In this document: positions 17,003 through 26,082 of the stretch, piece by piece
How the letters are laid out: the number at the start of each line of letters is the position of its first letter
How positions within the stretch are numbered: the stretch's first letter is position 1
From: Xylanibacter ruminicola
Lineage (GTDB): Bacteria > Bacteroidota > Bacteroidia > Bacteroidales > Bacteroidaceae
Direction: 5' to 3'
Length of the DNA: 64,000 nucleotides
Assembly (NCBI RefSeq): GCF_900142525.1
Contig: NZ_FRBD01000007.1
Location: forward strand, 88,326 to 152,325
The notes under the pieces: generated by a model
Told to the model about the DNA's origin: nothing
What the model saw: the letters and a program-made list of their open reading frames with translations, nothing else
The model's database searches: none
Program-made: the position numbers and the translations under genes

Positions 17003-18556
17003 TTATCTGATGATTATTATCTTTCGGTTGTGGATATAGAGACCTTTACGGGTAGGTCTGGATTTCTGCTGACCTCCCTGCAAGTTATAATATGTATCTG
17101 ATTGGTGTAAGCGTTGTGGCATGGTGAGATTACTGATACCAGACGTTACGTTGTGCCAAGTATAGGTAGCCTCGTACAAGTTCTCCATTACGCTGCTCAG
17201 GTTCTGATCTGTCGCTTCTACGGTCTGGTTAGTACGCGTCTTGGTGAATGTGCATCCGTTGATGAACTTGATATCCTTGCAGAAGAACAGGCGAACGCCA
17301 TTGCGATGCGCGATCTGTACGTTGTCGAAGGTGACATCGTAAACGTAGCTTTCAGGGCGTCCGTAAATCATGATGCCATTATAGTTCTTGTCGTTGCTGT
17401 TCTTAGTATTATAACCTGTAGCAGTGACATTCTGTATCAGGATGTTGTGATACTCTGGTGTGGTAGATTTCTTGGTCTCTGGCGATGCTGCTGCCGTTGC
17501 AGGGTCGTTGGGCACCTTATCGTACCAAGCAGTTATCTGGATAGGAGTGGCCACATTCGTCATCGCGCAATTACGGAAGATGATGTCGTGAACATCGCCA
17601 CTACGGTCTGTGTTAGATTTGAGTCGGAAACCGCAGTCGGTACCATCGAAAGTCAGGTTTTCGTAGATGATATGGTGCATATCTATGGTATAGCTGCCTA
17701 GTGATGCACCATGTCCGGCTTTGAAATCGCAATTCCATACGTGAATATGATGAGCATTGCTGTCGGTCACGATGTTGTCGTCGCCAGTATCAATGTCGCA
17801 GTTGTATATGTTTGCATATGGCGCCCAGACAGGGATGCCATCGGTATTGTGTGAAGGATCGGATGCCGACGAACTGGGGGCATAGATGCTGATGTCGTGA
17901 ACCGTGTTATGAGCACCCGTACCCGATTGTCCTAAGGTGAGGTTGGTGCCGGGTGCATTCTGAATGCGGAAGTTGCGGAACAGATAACGTTGTCCCTGAT
18001 GGAATCGGATGATGGAACCACGCTGTAGTCCTGATTCCTTATTCTCTACAGCGTCCCACCATGGACCGCCTTGTCCTTCGATGATGGAGGTTTCTTTGCT
18101 TTCGCCTTCAATCACGATGTCAGAGGCATTGCTTTTGCCTGTGATATATGGTACTTTAGTGATGTGGTCAGGTTGATCGCTGTATGCTAGTAGTTTCAGT
18201 GTGGCGTTAGCGCATAGGTGTAATACCGTTTTAGAACTAACGGTGATTCGGCCAAACAGCCATTCGCCGGCAGGTACTACCACCATGCCGCCACCAGCCT
18301 CGTTGGCTGCATCGAGTGCAGCCTGAATGGCAGCGGTGTTATCGGCCGAAGCGCTTGATGCTCCGAAACTGGTGATATAGAAAGTGTTAGCTTCGGTGAA
18401 TGCAGGAAGGTCTTGGGGGAGGTTCACCTCTGTCCATCCCTCAGGGGTGTTCTTGCCAGCCTCTTCTGCGTCCATTGAGAAACTGATGACTTGGGCGTTT
18501 GCAGTCACACTGGCCGCAAGCATCATAAGTGATAAGAGATAGTTTCGTTTCGACAT
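17003..18556 (-). CDS. Glycoside hydrolase family 28 (polygalacturonase-type), secreted
   Basis: The enzyme hydrolyses galacturonan or rhamnogalacturonan linkages with inversion, on a right-handed beta-helix. All GH28 motifs are present, numbered from the ATG at 18556: NTDG (237-240), GDDN with Asp259 and Asp260, GHG with His282, and RLK (311-313). The signal peptide MSKRNYLLSLMMLAASVTAN supports that start. A longer frame from 18616 would run through a terminator-like hairpin and add 20 residues before the signal, so I reject it. The last 30 residues (YYNLQGG, then TRKGLYIHNRKIIIIR) resemble a tail seen on many secreted Prevotella proteins. Confidence 0.92.
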   Translation of the reverse strand: MSKRNYLLSLMMLAASVTANAQVISFSMDAEEAGKNTPEGWTEVNLPQDLPAFTEANTFYITSFGASSASADNTAAIQAALDAANEAGGGMVVVPAGEWLFGRITVSSKTVLHLCANATLKLLAYSDQPDHITKVPYITGKSNASDIVIEGESKETSIIEGQGGPWWDAVENKESGLQRGSIIRFHQGQRYLFRNFRIQNAPGTNLTLGQSGTGAHNTVHDISIYAPSSSASDPSHNTDGIPVWAPYANIYNCDIDTGDDNIVTDSNAHHIHVWNCDFKAGHGASLGSYTIDMHHIIYENLTFDGTDCGFRLKSNTDRSGDVHDIIFRNCAMTNVATPIQITAWYDKVPNDPATAAASPETKKSTTPEYHNILIQNVTATGYNTKNSNDKNYNGIMIYGRPESYVYDVTFDNVQIAHRNGVRLFFCKDIKFINGCTFTKTRTNQTVEATDQNLSSVMENLYEATYTWHNVTSGISNLTMPQRLHQSDTYYNLQGGQQKSRPTRKGLYIHNRKIIIIR

Positions 18557-18592
18557 TTTTTTCTTTAGGTAGTAATCCTTGTTATTTTGTAA

Positions 18593-18625
18593 AAAGGGCG
18601 AACACCTTGTTAGCATTCGCCCTTT
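18593..18625 (-). terminator. Intra-operon hairpin before GH28
   Basis: AAAGGGCGAA at 18593-18602 pairs with TTCGCCCTTT at 18616-18625, and on the minus strand the stem runs into TTTTT. It lies between the DUF5123-like lipoprotein and GH28, where partial termination would lower expression of the two enzymes relative to the uptake proteins. Confidence 0.65.
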
Positions 18626-18643
18626 CTTTATTAGATCAGCACA

Positions 18644-20335
18644 TTATGGCAGCCAGCGTGGATCGCCAACCTTTGCCTTAATAGCGTCAGAATTAATCAG
18701 TGTATAATCACCAGGCATCAAAGTTCCTTCTGGATTTGGATCCTTGAAAGTCTTCTTTGTTTCGGTAGCCAACTTGGTTCCATCAAGTGGATTAACCGGA
18801 GTGCCGTCGACCTCGCTGATGGCCCAAACCAAGTCGCTTGTGAAGAATACGTTGTCGGTAGTAGGTACAACAGTTCCAATCCAACCCTTGATACCTTCCT
18901 GTGGTTTGGTGTGAACCTCACCACAAGAACCGTAGATAGAGTTCTTGATTGTGATGCCACCCTTCCAAGTACTCTCCTGCAACTCTATTGCACCACGGCT
19001 ATTACCAGAGAAGTATGCGAATGTGCAGTGGTCTATCAAGGCTGTGCCACATTCGATATCCTTGCTCTTGGTATTAACAAACAAACGTGAGCAGTTTGCG
19101 AATGTAGAGTTTGTTACCTTGATGTTCTTAATGGCTGCACCCTTGTTGTCTACGTTGGTAACACCATAACCACCGATATACTCGAAGATACAGTCGTCGG
19201 CAATGAAGTTCTCTACCATGTTGGTGCTACGGATACGAAGTACACCGCGCTTGTAGCGGACATTACATGACTTGAATGAAACGGTACCAACAGTAGCATC
19301 GCTATTGGGGTTGAACAGATAGGTTCCACCATAGTTGCTGCTTGACTTAGGCTTGCTTTCATCATCGGTAAAATCAATCTTCTCGAAGTAGATACCACCC
19401 AGGTTGACACCATTGGCAAGGTCGAAGTTTCCTGTTACGTTCCAGATAGCGAAGCCCTTAAGGCTAAGGCCTGTAACGAACTTGATGTTACCTGTAGTAG
19501 AAGGCAGACTAACAGCCCCTAAACGATAGTTCATTCCACCTTGCATAACGATAGTGATATCCTGATCAGGATAGAGTGTTACCAGTGAGTCGAGGTGCTC
19601 TGTACTTACCCATTTCAGACTCTCATCGGCTGAAAGTGAACGGAGATCGACAACAGTTCCGCTATAGGTTTCAGATGCGGTAGTCTTAAAGCGCTTCTTT
19701 CCCTGATATTTGTCGTCTTTCCATGCCTCAACACGATAGGTTGTTGATGGCTCCAGACCACCAATGATCTTCTCGCCTGCAGCGTTGTCGTCTTCGGTAA
19801 CTTCGAACTCAGCAACTGTTTCATCACTTGAATCCTTAATAATAACTAACTTGTCGTAAGACACGCTTGTTGGCCAACTGATACGTGCCTGAATGTCAAT
19901 CAGGTCAGTAGCTGCTGGATTAATCAGGTTTGTTGGAAAGTCGGGAGTTGTTGTTGTAATAGAATACTCCTTAGACGAAAGTCCTGTATTTGTATTAGCA
20001 GAACTGATGTACACGAAATACTCCTTATCATACTCCAGTCCGTCAAAACGACATGTCAATTCTGAGGTGGTGATTACCTTAGCTGGTACACTTGCATCTA
20101 CGGGCACAGCCTTTACTGTATACTGGTTAGCATCAGTATAGTTGTCCCATTTAACGATCATATAGGGAACGTTGTCCTCATCAAGACCCAACTCCAGATT
20201 ATCATCATCATTGATGATGGGACGGAAGAGAGCATCGGCCTTGGGGAGATCGTTGTCGCTACTACAGCTGACAAATGTTCCCATTCCTGTGGTTACTGCT
20301 GCAAGCAGCAACATGGTCTTAAATATCTTTTTCAT
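18644..20335 (-). CDS. Surface lipoprotein with fibronectin-III-like and parallel beta-helix parts (DUF4957/DUF5123-like)
   Basis: The 563-residue product has a lipoprotein signal (GMGTFVSCSSDND, Cys at about 24). Two fibronectin-III-like stretches follow (about 35-225), then a right-handed beta-helix region with repeated short turns (about 270-480). The C-terminus PGDYTLINSDAIKAKVGDPRW is typical of DUF5123. Such lipoproteins are common beside pectin-related susCD pairs and are taken as surface glycan-binding proteins or non-catalytic relatives of pectate lyases. I see no lyase or GH28 active-site set. It starts 14 bp after susD and is part of the same transcript. Confidence 0.8.
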   Translation of the reverse strand: MKKIFKTMLLLAAVTTGMGTFVSCSSDNDLPKADALFRPIINDDDNLELGLDEDNVPYMIVKWDNYTDANQYTVKAVPVDASVPAKVITTSELTCRFDGLEYDKEYFVYISSANTNTGLSSKEYSITTTTPDFPTNLINPAATDLIDIQARISWPTSVSYDKLVIIKDSSDETVAEFEVTEDDNAAGEKIIGGLEPSTTYRVEAWKDDKYQGKKRFKTTASETYSGTVVDLRSLSADESLKWVSTEHLDSLVTLYPDQDITIVMQGGMNYRLGAVSLPSTTGNIKFVTGLSLKGFAIWNVTGNFDLANGVNLGGIYFEKIDFTDDESKPKSSSNYGGTYLFNPNSDATVGTVSFKSCNVRYKRGVLRIRSTNMVENFIADDCIFEYIGGYGVTNVDNKGAAIKNIKVTNSTFANCSRLFVNTKSKDIECGTALIDHCTFAYFSGNSRGAIELQESTWKGGITIKNSIYGSCGEVHTKPQEGIKGWIGTVVPTTDNVFFTSDLVWAISEVDGTPVNPLDGTKLATETKKTFKDPNPEGTLMPGDYTLINSDAIKAKVGDPRWLP

Positions 20336-20349
20336 AATGCGTTTCCTAA

Positions 20350-22536
20350 TTATTTGTAGTTTTCTTGTTCAATCGTTGCTATTTCCACGTTGACACCCTT
20401 CTCCATCTTGCTGTCAAGAATCAGGTAGCCGTCGTTATTTAGAACTGAGCTTGCTGAGATAGTCTCGGTGGTGATTGGCAACAGATAAGGTACTACACCG
20501 CTACCCTGGAGTGCACCATTAGAGTAACCGCGATACAAACGAGTGTAGTAGTCGCTGGCAGCATATACGTCTTTTCTTGTAATGCCAGTAGCTTCGCCAG
20601 CTGCTACAGTAACTTCCTTGGTGTTAGGTGCTGTACCCAGGGTGTATGTGGTGCTGCCATCAGCATTTGCGACCTTGGTAGGTGTGGTAGTGCCGTAATC
20701 TTTACCATCATAAATATAGGTACGTGTACGCTTCAGCATATTGGAACCCCAGTTTACTGATTTCCAGCCTGCAGCTGTCATTGTGGCATCGTCAACAGGA
20801 ACTCCTGTCTCGTCAAGAGCTTTATACTTCTCGTTAAACCACTTAATGTCTGATTTGCGGTTGTCTTTACCACTCTTAGCATACCAAAGTTTGTTTGCCC
20901 AAGTGGTGTAGTTGGCTGCCTCTGGATAGTTTGCCAAAACAGTAGGATCGTTCATCAAATCTTCGTTTGCTGCAATACCCCAGCAGAGAGCTGTGTACAT
21001 AGCCTCTTCAATCTTTTTGGCGTAGAGATTCCAACGTACAAGGTCAAACTTACGCAAAGCCTCACTACCAAATTCCCATGCACGCTCGTCAACGATGGCA
21101 TTGAAGAAATCTTCTTTTGTATTAAGATTAGCTACATATTCGGTTACATCGTCTGCATAAGTAGGGCTGTTTGCAAATGCTCGTGCACGAACCTTTGTAA
21201 GAGCTTCTTTGGCAATTGATGTAGGACCATTCAGTTCATTCTCAGCCTCGGCCAGCATGAGCAGTACATCAGAGTAACGCATCAACGGGAAGTTGATACC
21301 TGTTCCCTTAGAAGAACCAGAGCCAAGTTCCTTAGCAGCGCGGGCGCGATCCCATTTACCGGCATAGAGGCCAGTAGATGCTACAGCCTGGATAGTGTCG
21401 TTTACGTGCTGGTATTTTGCTACACATACATCACGACGGCTATCGTTGTCGGCAAACGACATGTAGTAGGTCGGTGTTACAGCCACCTGAGCAGTTGTGT
21501 TACCATTAACATTTGTACCAGTGTTGGGTACACCGAAACTCCAACCGATATCTCCTCCGAAATTCTGTACAAAGGCAACTTCGTAAAGAACCTCTGCATT
21601 ATTCTCACAGGTATAGTTCATCTCATTGATGAATGACTGCTCGAAGTTTGCATAGAGATCACGTGGCTTCAGCTGGATGAGTTTCTGACAATAGTCCTTT
21701 GCCATCTGGTAATACTGTGTATAAGTCTGTGCTGTCTTCTGCTGGCCATTTACATCTTTATAAGTAACGGTCAGAGAGTCGGCTGTAACTGTCAGATAGT
21801 CGTCAGCACGCTTCATGGTACCGTCCTTTGTCATACCGTAGCCTGCACGGAACAAAGCCAAACGAGCAATCAGACCAATAGCGAAATCACGGTTCATACG
21901 CTCTATACCACCGGTGTTCACATCGCTCCATTTCATGTTGGGCTCAATGTCAACCAACTGCTGCAGAACACGACTGTAAACAACGTTCTTGTCAGTACGG
22001 GGCTTGTCAATCTCGTCACCCCATTTGGCAGCCTCGTCATAGTAAGGAACGTCGCCGAAGAAGTTGCACATCAGGTAGTAGCGATAACCCTTCAAACAGG
22101 TTGCCTCACCCTTAATCTGCTGCATTTCGTCCTGGCTGCCTATGGCGCTGCCATCAACGCCTGCACGAACCTGATTAGCACGCTCGATAGCCTGAAGGTT
22201 ATTGTCCCATACTTTCTTGACGTCACTCCAGCCTACGTTTCCTGCTCCCTGTAAGGGCCATACTGCTTGACGGTGGTTGGTGGCAACAGCCTCCTGGACT
22301 GCCATAGCTTCCACGTCGGTGTTCTGCATCCATACACCACACATACGGCTGGTGAATGGGTCTTCGCAGAACAGTACATATACGCCGTTGATGGCGTTAG
22401 TTGCGAACTCTGTAGTACTATAGACCATGTTCTGGTCCATCTGTGAGGGAGATTCAACGTCGAGCATATCATTACATGACGTTAGTCCCAGTATTCCAAG
22501 AGCTGCAATTGCAATATATTTATTCTTGAATTTCAT
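20350..22536 (-). CDS. SusD/RagB-family outer-membrane lipoprotein (pectin operon)
   Basis: This 728-residue lipoprotein is the glycan-binding partner of the SusC at 22563-25835. The N-terminus MKFKNKYIAIAALGILGLTS leads to CNDMLDVESPSQ, with the lipidated Cys at 21. The N-terminal helical repeat region and the characteristic MRYSDVLLMLAEAENEL segment are present. It is longer than usual for SusD (about 550-650). The extra length is near the C-terminus, where the segment KVANADGSTTYTLGTAP looks like an inserted loop. It begins 26 bp after susC. Confidence 0.93.
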   Translation of the reverse strand: MKFKNKYIAIAALGILGLTSCNDMLDVESPSQMDQNMVYSTTEFATNAINGVYVLFCEDPFTSRMCGVWMQNTDVEAMAVQEAVATNHRQAVWPLQGAGNVGWSDVKKVWDNNLQAIERANQVRAGVDGSAIGSQDEMQQIKGEATCLKGYRYYLMCNFFGDVPYYDEAAKWGDEIDKPRTDKNVVYSRVLQQLVDIEPNMKWSDVNTGGIERMNRDFAIGLIARLALFRAGYGMTKDGTMKRADDYLTVTADSLTVTYKDVNGQQKTAQTYTQYYQMAKDYCQKLIQLKPRDLYANFEQSFINEMNYTCENNAEVLYEVAFVQNFGGDIGWSFGVPNTGTNVNGNTTAQVAVTPTYYMSFADNDSRRDVCVAKYQHVNDTIQAVASTGLYAGKWDRARAAKELGSGSSKGTGINFPLMRYSDVLLMLAEAENELNGPTSIAKEALTKVRARAFANSPTYADDVTEYVANLNTKEDFFNAIVDERAWEFGSEALRKFDLVRWNLYAKKIEEAMYTALCWGIAANEDLMNDPTVLANYPEAANYTTWANKLWYAKSGKDNRKSDIKWFNEKYKALDETGVPVDDATMTAAGWKSVNWGSNMLKRTRTYIYDGKDYGTTTPTKVANADGSTTYTLGTAPNTKEVTVAAGEATGITRKDVYAASDYYTRLYRGYSNGALQGSGVVPYLLPITTETISASSVLNNDGYLILDSKMEKGVNVEIATIEQENYK

Positions 22537-22562
22537 AATCTTGTAAATTGTTTGTTGTTATA

Positions 22563-25500
22563 TTACAGCGTTACGTTCAAACCAAAGGTAAATGCACGGC
22601 TCTTTGGATAAGAAGAGAAGTCGATACCTGGAGTCAGACCAGAGTAGCTGCTATTACGTGCGTAAGAACTTACTTCTGGGTCGAAGCCTGGATAGCTTGT
22701 TATGACAAACAGGTTTGTACCGGTTACATAAGCGCGGAGGCGCTGTACACCGAACTTCTTGGTGATATTCTTAGGAATAGTATAGCCAATGGTCAAACTC
22801 TGCAGACGCAGGAACGATGCATCGTCCATAGCCCAGTCTGTAGGAACAACTACTGCATCACCGGTAGAGAAGGGGCTCCACATAGCTTTGGCAGCCAGTC
22901 CGTTGCCACCCTCGTTCCAGTACTTCAGATCTTCCAGACTCTTAAGCAGTACACCTGTCTCCGGGTTGATGTAAGAGTAGGCGTTGCTTTGGCTCATCTC
23001 TGCACGCATATTAGGATATGTACCTGCGCGATAACGGGATGTCGTCTGAATCTTATTTGCATTGTAGATGTCGTTACCCACTTTATATGTGAAGTTCACG
23101 TTGAAGTCGAAATCATAGATCTCGCCGCTGAATCCGAAACCTCCGGCAAAGTCAGGGTTAGTATCGCCGATGACAGTGATATCCTTGGCATCAACAACGC
23201 CGTCGCCGTTAAGATCCTTCAGTTTCATTGCACCTGGACGGATACCGATAGTACCACCGAGTAGGGATGTGGTTGGAACGCCATCCTTCAGGGTATAGGC
23301 ACCTGTGGTTTCATTATAGCTTGCAAAGTCGTCGGTAGTGTAGTAACCATCACTCTGCCATCCGTATACAAGTCCGATAGGATCGCCGATACGTACAATG
23401 TAATCATCCTGGTTCTTGTTGTCGGTGCTGGCCCAACCGGAAGCGAAGGTCATCTCCTGAAGTCCGTTAGCCAGACTCTTTACGTTCGACTTGTCGAAGC
23501 CAATGTTGAAGTTAGCATTCAGACGGAAATTCTTATTCTGGATGATTGCTGCATTTAAGGTCAGCTCAACACCCTTATTGCTGGTAGAAGCAGAGTTCTC
23601 CCAGACAGTGGTGTAACCAGGAGCTGCGATGTCGTGGTTAATCAGCAGGTCATCAGTGCTGTTCCAGTAAACATCAATGTTTCCAGAGAGACGCTCGTGG
23701 AAGAAACCGAAATCCAAACCGATATTTCGTGTGGTGCGTTTCTCCCATGTCAGCAGTGGGTTTGCCAGGGTTGTTGACACAGCCTGTTGTACATTAGCAA
23801 CATCGCCAACACCATAGCGCTTTTTTGTTACGGCATCACCACTGTTGTAGAGTTGTACATATTGGGTATTACCAATCTTATCGTTACCTACCTTACCGTA
23901 AGATACACGGAGTTTCAGGTTTGACATCCAGCTACGCACACCTTCCATCCAAGGCTCTTCAATAATACGCCATGAAGCAGCTGCTGCAGGGAAGAAACCC
24001 CACTGGTGTCCACTGCCAAACTGTGAGCTGCCATCCTCACGCAGAGTAACAGTCAGCAGATAGCGGTCAAGGAGTGTGTAGTTGATACGCCCGAAGAATG
24101 AAACCTTATTCTGATTAGCTGCTACATAACCAGTCATAGACTGCATCGTACTGAGATCGAAATTAGCAAATACCTGTTCGGCGGTGAATGCCTGGCTGAA
24201 GTTGTTGGCACTCATTGCGCTATAGTCAGAACGGCTTGAACGAATTTCCTGACCACCCATTACATTCAAGTGATGGATCTTGTTAATCTTTGTATCATAT
24301 GTAAGAGTGAAGCTCTCACGGATAGAACGGGTGTTGGTCTTTGTCCAGTCTGCAAGAGGGTTACCACCAACGTAAGAAGCCTGTGTGGTTGTTGCACCAT
24401 ACCAGTTCTTAACCTCGTTGAATCCATAGGTGTAACCACCCTCCAAGTGAGCTGTAAGTCCCTTCAGAGGAGTTTTCCAGTCTAAGGCTCCATTGAATAC
24501 AAAACTACGGTTGTTACGGCGACGCCAGTATTGCTCAGACTGCTCTGCCAGTGACATGTTGGCACGCTGCCATTCTGTGATTTCGTCATCCGACATCGTT
24601 GAGAAATCAGGAGTAATCATACCAGAAAGTCCCTTAGTGGCAACACCATAGAGAGCTTGTTCTGTACGTACTTTATATGTACCGCCCTGAGTACCCTGAC
24701 CATTTGCAATCTGGTCTGTAAGACGAGCGGTCATAGAGAATTTCAGACTCTTGTTGATGTCGTGATTCAACTTGAAGAGGAATGCAAAACGTGAGAAATC
24801 GTTGTTAGGCATCAGACCTGCGTTGAAGTCGTATGTACCTGAGAGGTTGAACTTGGTCTTATCTGTACCTCCCTGCAAACTCAGGTTGTGGCTCTGAGAA
24901 ATAACATCGGCACCAAACAAGTCTTCCTGCCAATCAATAGCTTCTATACTCTTATAAAGATAGAGGTCATCGAATACGCCAAACTGCTTGTAGAAAGAAT
25001 TGAGTGCGCTTTCGCCGCGAAGAGCTGCATATTCGTAGTTTGACATGACGTACTGATAGGTGTCGAGAACGTCCATGCGTTTAGACACTTTCTTGGTCTG
25101 CAGATAACCGTTATAGTTAACCTGAGTCTTACCACCCTTAGCATTCTTCGTAGTGATAAGAATTACACCATTAGCTCCTTCAGAACCATAGATGGCAGTT
25201 GAAGATGCATCTTTCAGAACTGTAATATCCTCAATGTCGTTAGGTGAAAGGTCACTCATACTTCCACCCTGAAAACCATCAATAACGATCAAAGGGGTAT
25301 TGTCACCTGTGATAGAACCACCACCACGTACGCGAATCAGTACCTCTGCATCAGGAGAACCGTCGGTAGTAGTAATGTTAACACCTGCCATTTTACCGGT
25401 CAGAGCCTCAGAAACGTTTGATACAGGAACTTTTGCAAGATCCTGACCAGCTACTGTTGCTACAGAACCTGTCAAATCTTTTTTACGTACAGCACCATAA

Positions 25501-25835
25501 CCGATAACTACGATGTCGTTCAGAGTGGTGTTGTCGTCTTCCATCACAACCTTCATGTTTGAGGTTGCATTAACAATCTTCGATTTCATTCCGATGTAGG
25601 TGATAACTACCTGCTTGCCGCTTTGCAGCTTCAGCTCGAAGTTTCCATTGAAATCGGTGACAGTAGCGTTCTTAGGACTACCTTTTTCTACAACTGTAGC
25701 ACCGATAACGGGCTCGTTGGTTGAGTCAAAAACCTGGCCTTTCGCAATAGTCTGTGCCAGCACCTCGGGGGGAGCCAGAACAAAGAATGCAGCTAAGAGG
25801 CAAAGTTTGCACAATCTTCTCATTGCTTGATTCAT
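22563..25835 (-). CDS. SusC/RagA-family TonB-linked outer-membrane transporter (pectin operon)
   Basis: The 1090-residue transporter has a signal peptide (APPEVLAQ end), a carboxypeptidase-like N-terminal domain, a plug with VVIGYGAVRKKDLTGSV and the SusC barrel ending in AFTFGLNVTL. A second in-frame ATG at 25823 (MRRLCKLCLLAAF) gives a more conventional signal peptide and may be the true start. It is the first gene of a five-gene operon with SusD, a beta-helix lipoprotein, GH28 and CE12-GH3, so its cargo is probably pectic oligosaccharide. Its promoter at 25927-25957 and the 40-bp element at 25971-26010 are discussed separately. Confidence 0.95.
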   Translation of the reverse strand: MNQAMRRLCKLCLLAAFFVLAPPEVLAQTIAKGQVFDSTNEPVIGATVVEKGSPKNATVTDFNGNFELKLQSGKQVVITYIGMKSKIVNATSNMKVVMEDDNTTLNDIVVIGYGAVRKKDLTGSVATVAGQDLAKVPVSNVSEALTGKMAGVNITTTDGSPDAEVLIRVRGGGSITGDNTPLIVIDGFQGGSMSDLSPNDIEDITVLKDASSTAIYGSEGANGVILITTKNAKGGKTQVNYNGYLQTKKVSKRMDVLDTYQYVMSNYEYAALRGESALNSFYKQFGVFDDLYLYKSIEAIDWQEDLFGADVISQSHNLSLQGGTDKTKFNLSGTYDFNAGLMPNNDFSRFAFLFKLNHDINKSLKFSMTARLTDQIANGQGTQGGTYKVRTEQALYGVATKGLSGMITPDFSTMSDDEITEWQRANMSLAEQSEQYWRRRNNRSFVFNGALDWKTPLKGLTAHLEGGYTYGFNEVKNWYGATTTQASYVGGNPLADWTKTNTRSIRESFTLTYDTKINKIHHLNVMGGQEIRSSRSDYSAMSANNFSQAFTAEQVFANFDLSTMQSMTGYVAANQNKVSFFGRINYTLLDRYLLTVTLREDGSSQFGSGHQWGFFPAAAASWRIIEEPWMEGVRSWMSNLKLRVSYGKVGNDKIGNTQYVQLYNSGDAVTKKRYGVGDVANVQQAVSTTLANPLLTWEKRTTRNIGLDFGFFHERLSGNIDVYWNSTDDLLINHDIAAPGYTTVWENSASTSNKGVELTLNAAIIQNKNFRLNANFNIGFDKSNVKSLANGLQEMTFASGWASTDNKNQDDYIVRIGDPIGLVYGWQSDGYYTTDDFASYNETTGAYTLKDGVPTTSLLGGTIGIRPGAMKLKDLNGDGVVDAKDITVIGDTNPDFAGGFGFSGEIYDFDFNVNFTYKVGNDIYNANKIQTTSRYRAGTYPNMRAEMSQSNAYSYINPETGVLLKSLEDLKYWNEGGNGLAAKAMWSPFSTGDAVVVPTDWAMDDASFLRLQSLTIGYTIPKNITKKFGVQRLRAYVTGTNLFVITSYPGFDPEVSSYARNSSYSGLTPGIDFSSYPKSRAFTFGLNVTL

Positions 25836-25926
25836 ACTTTTGTTTTTAAGTTATTAATTATACTAGTTTTAAAATAGTACTTGTTTTGAATGATGTCGTT
25901 ATTAGGAGTTAGTCTCTAAATTGCTG

Positions 25927-25957
25927 CAAATTTAGATAAATTTTTGTGAAAAAACAA
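25927..25957 (-). promoter_or_regulatory. Promoter of the pectin-type susC operon
   Basis: On the minus strand TTG (25957-25955) precedes TAAATTTG (25934-25927) by 20 bp. It is a fair match to the Bacteroidetes consensus, about 92 bp before the susC start. Confidence 0.6.
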
Positions 25958-25970
25958 TTTTTTCTTCTGC

Positions 25971-26010
25971 TTTTAACGAAAAACATTACGTAAACGTTTT
26001 CGAGTGTAAA
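25971..26010 (-). promoter_or_regulatory. Conserved 40-bp upstream element of the second susC
   Basis: This block agrees with 31352-31391 at 34 of 40 positions. It includes the identical 15-mer ACGTAAACGTTTTCG (25988-26002) and a second ACGAAAAA part. The 15-mer starts 54 bp beyond the -7 box, against 53 bp at the other operon. The spacing suits an activator site. Its centre GTAAACGTTTTC is nearly palindromic and resembles LacI-family operators. Confidence 0.7.
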
Positions 26011-26013
26011 GAC

Positions 26014-26051
26014 AAAAAGAGAGGCACTCATTACTTTTTGAGTGCCTCTCT
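26014..26051 (-). terminator. Terminator of the third susCD operon
   Basis: AGAGAGGCACTCA at 26018-26030 pairs with TGAGTGCCTCTCT at 26039-26051 and is followed on the minus strand by CTTTTTG. It lies 32 bp after the susD stop and directly before the upstream element of the next operon. Confidence 0.85.
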
Positions 26052-26082
26052 CTAAGAGATTTTATTTAATGAGTTGTTCCTT

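Noticed and set aside
25988..26002. Classical catabolite (cre/CcpA) site
   Set aside because: The centre resembles LacI-family operators, but Bacteroidetes lack the CcpA system. I keep it as an operator for an unknown regulator.
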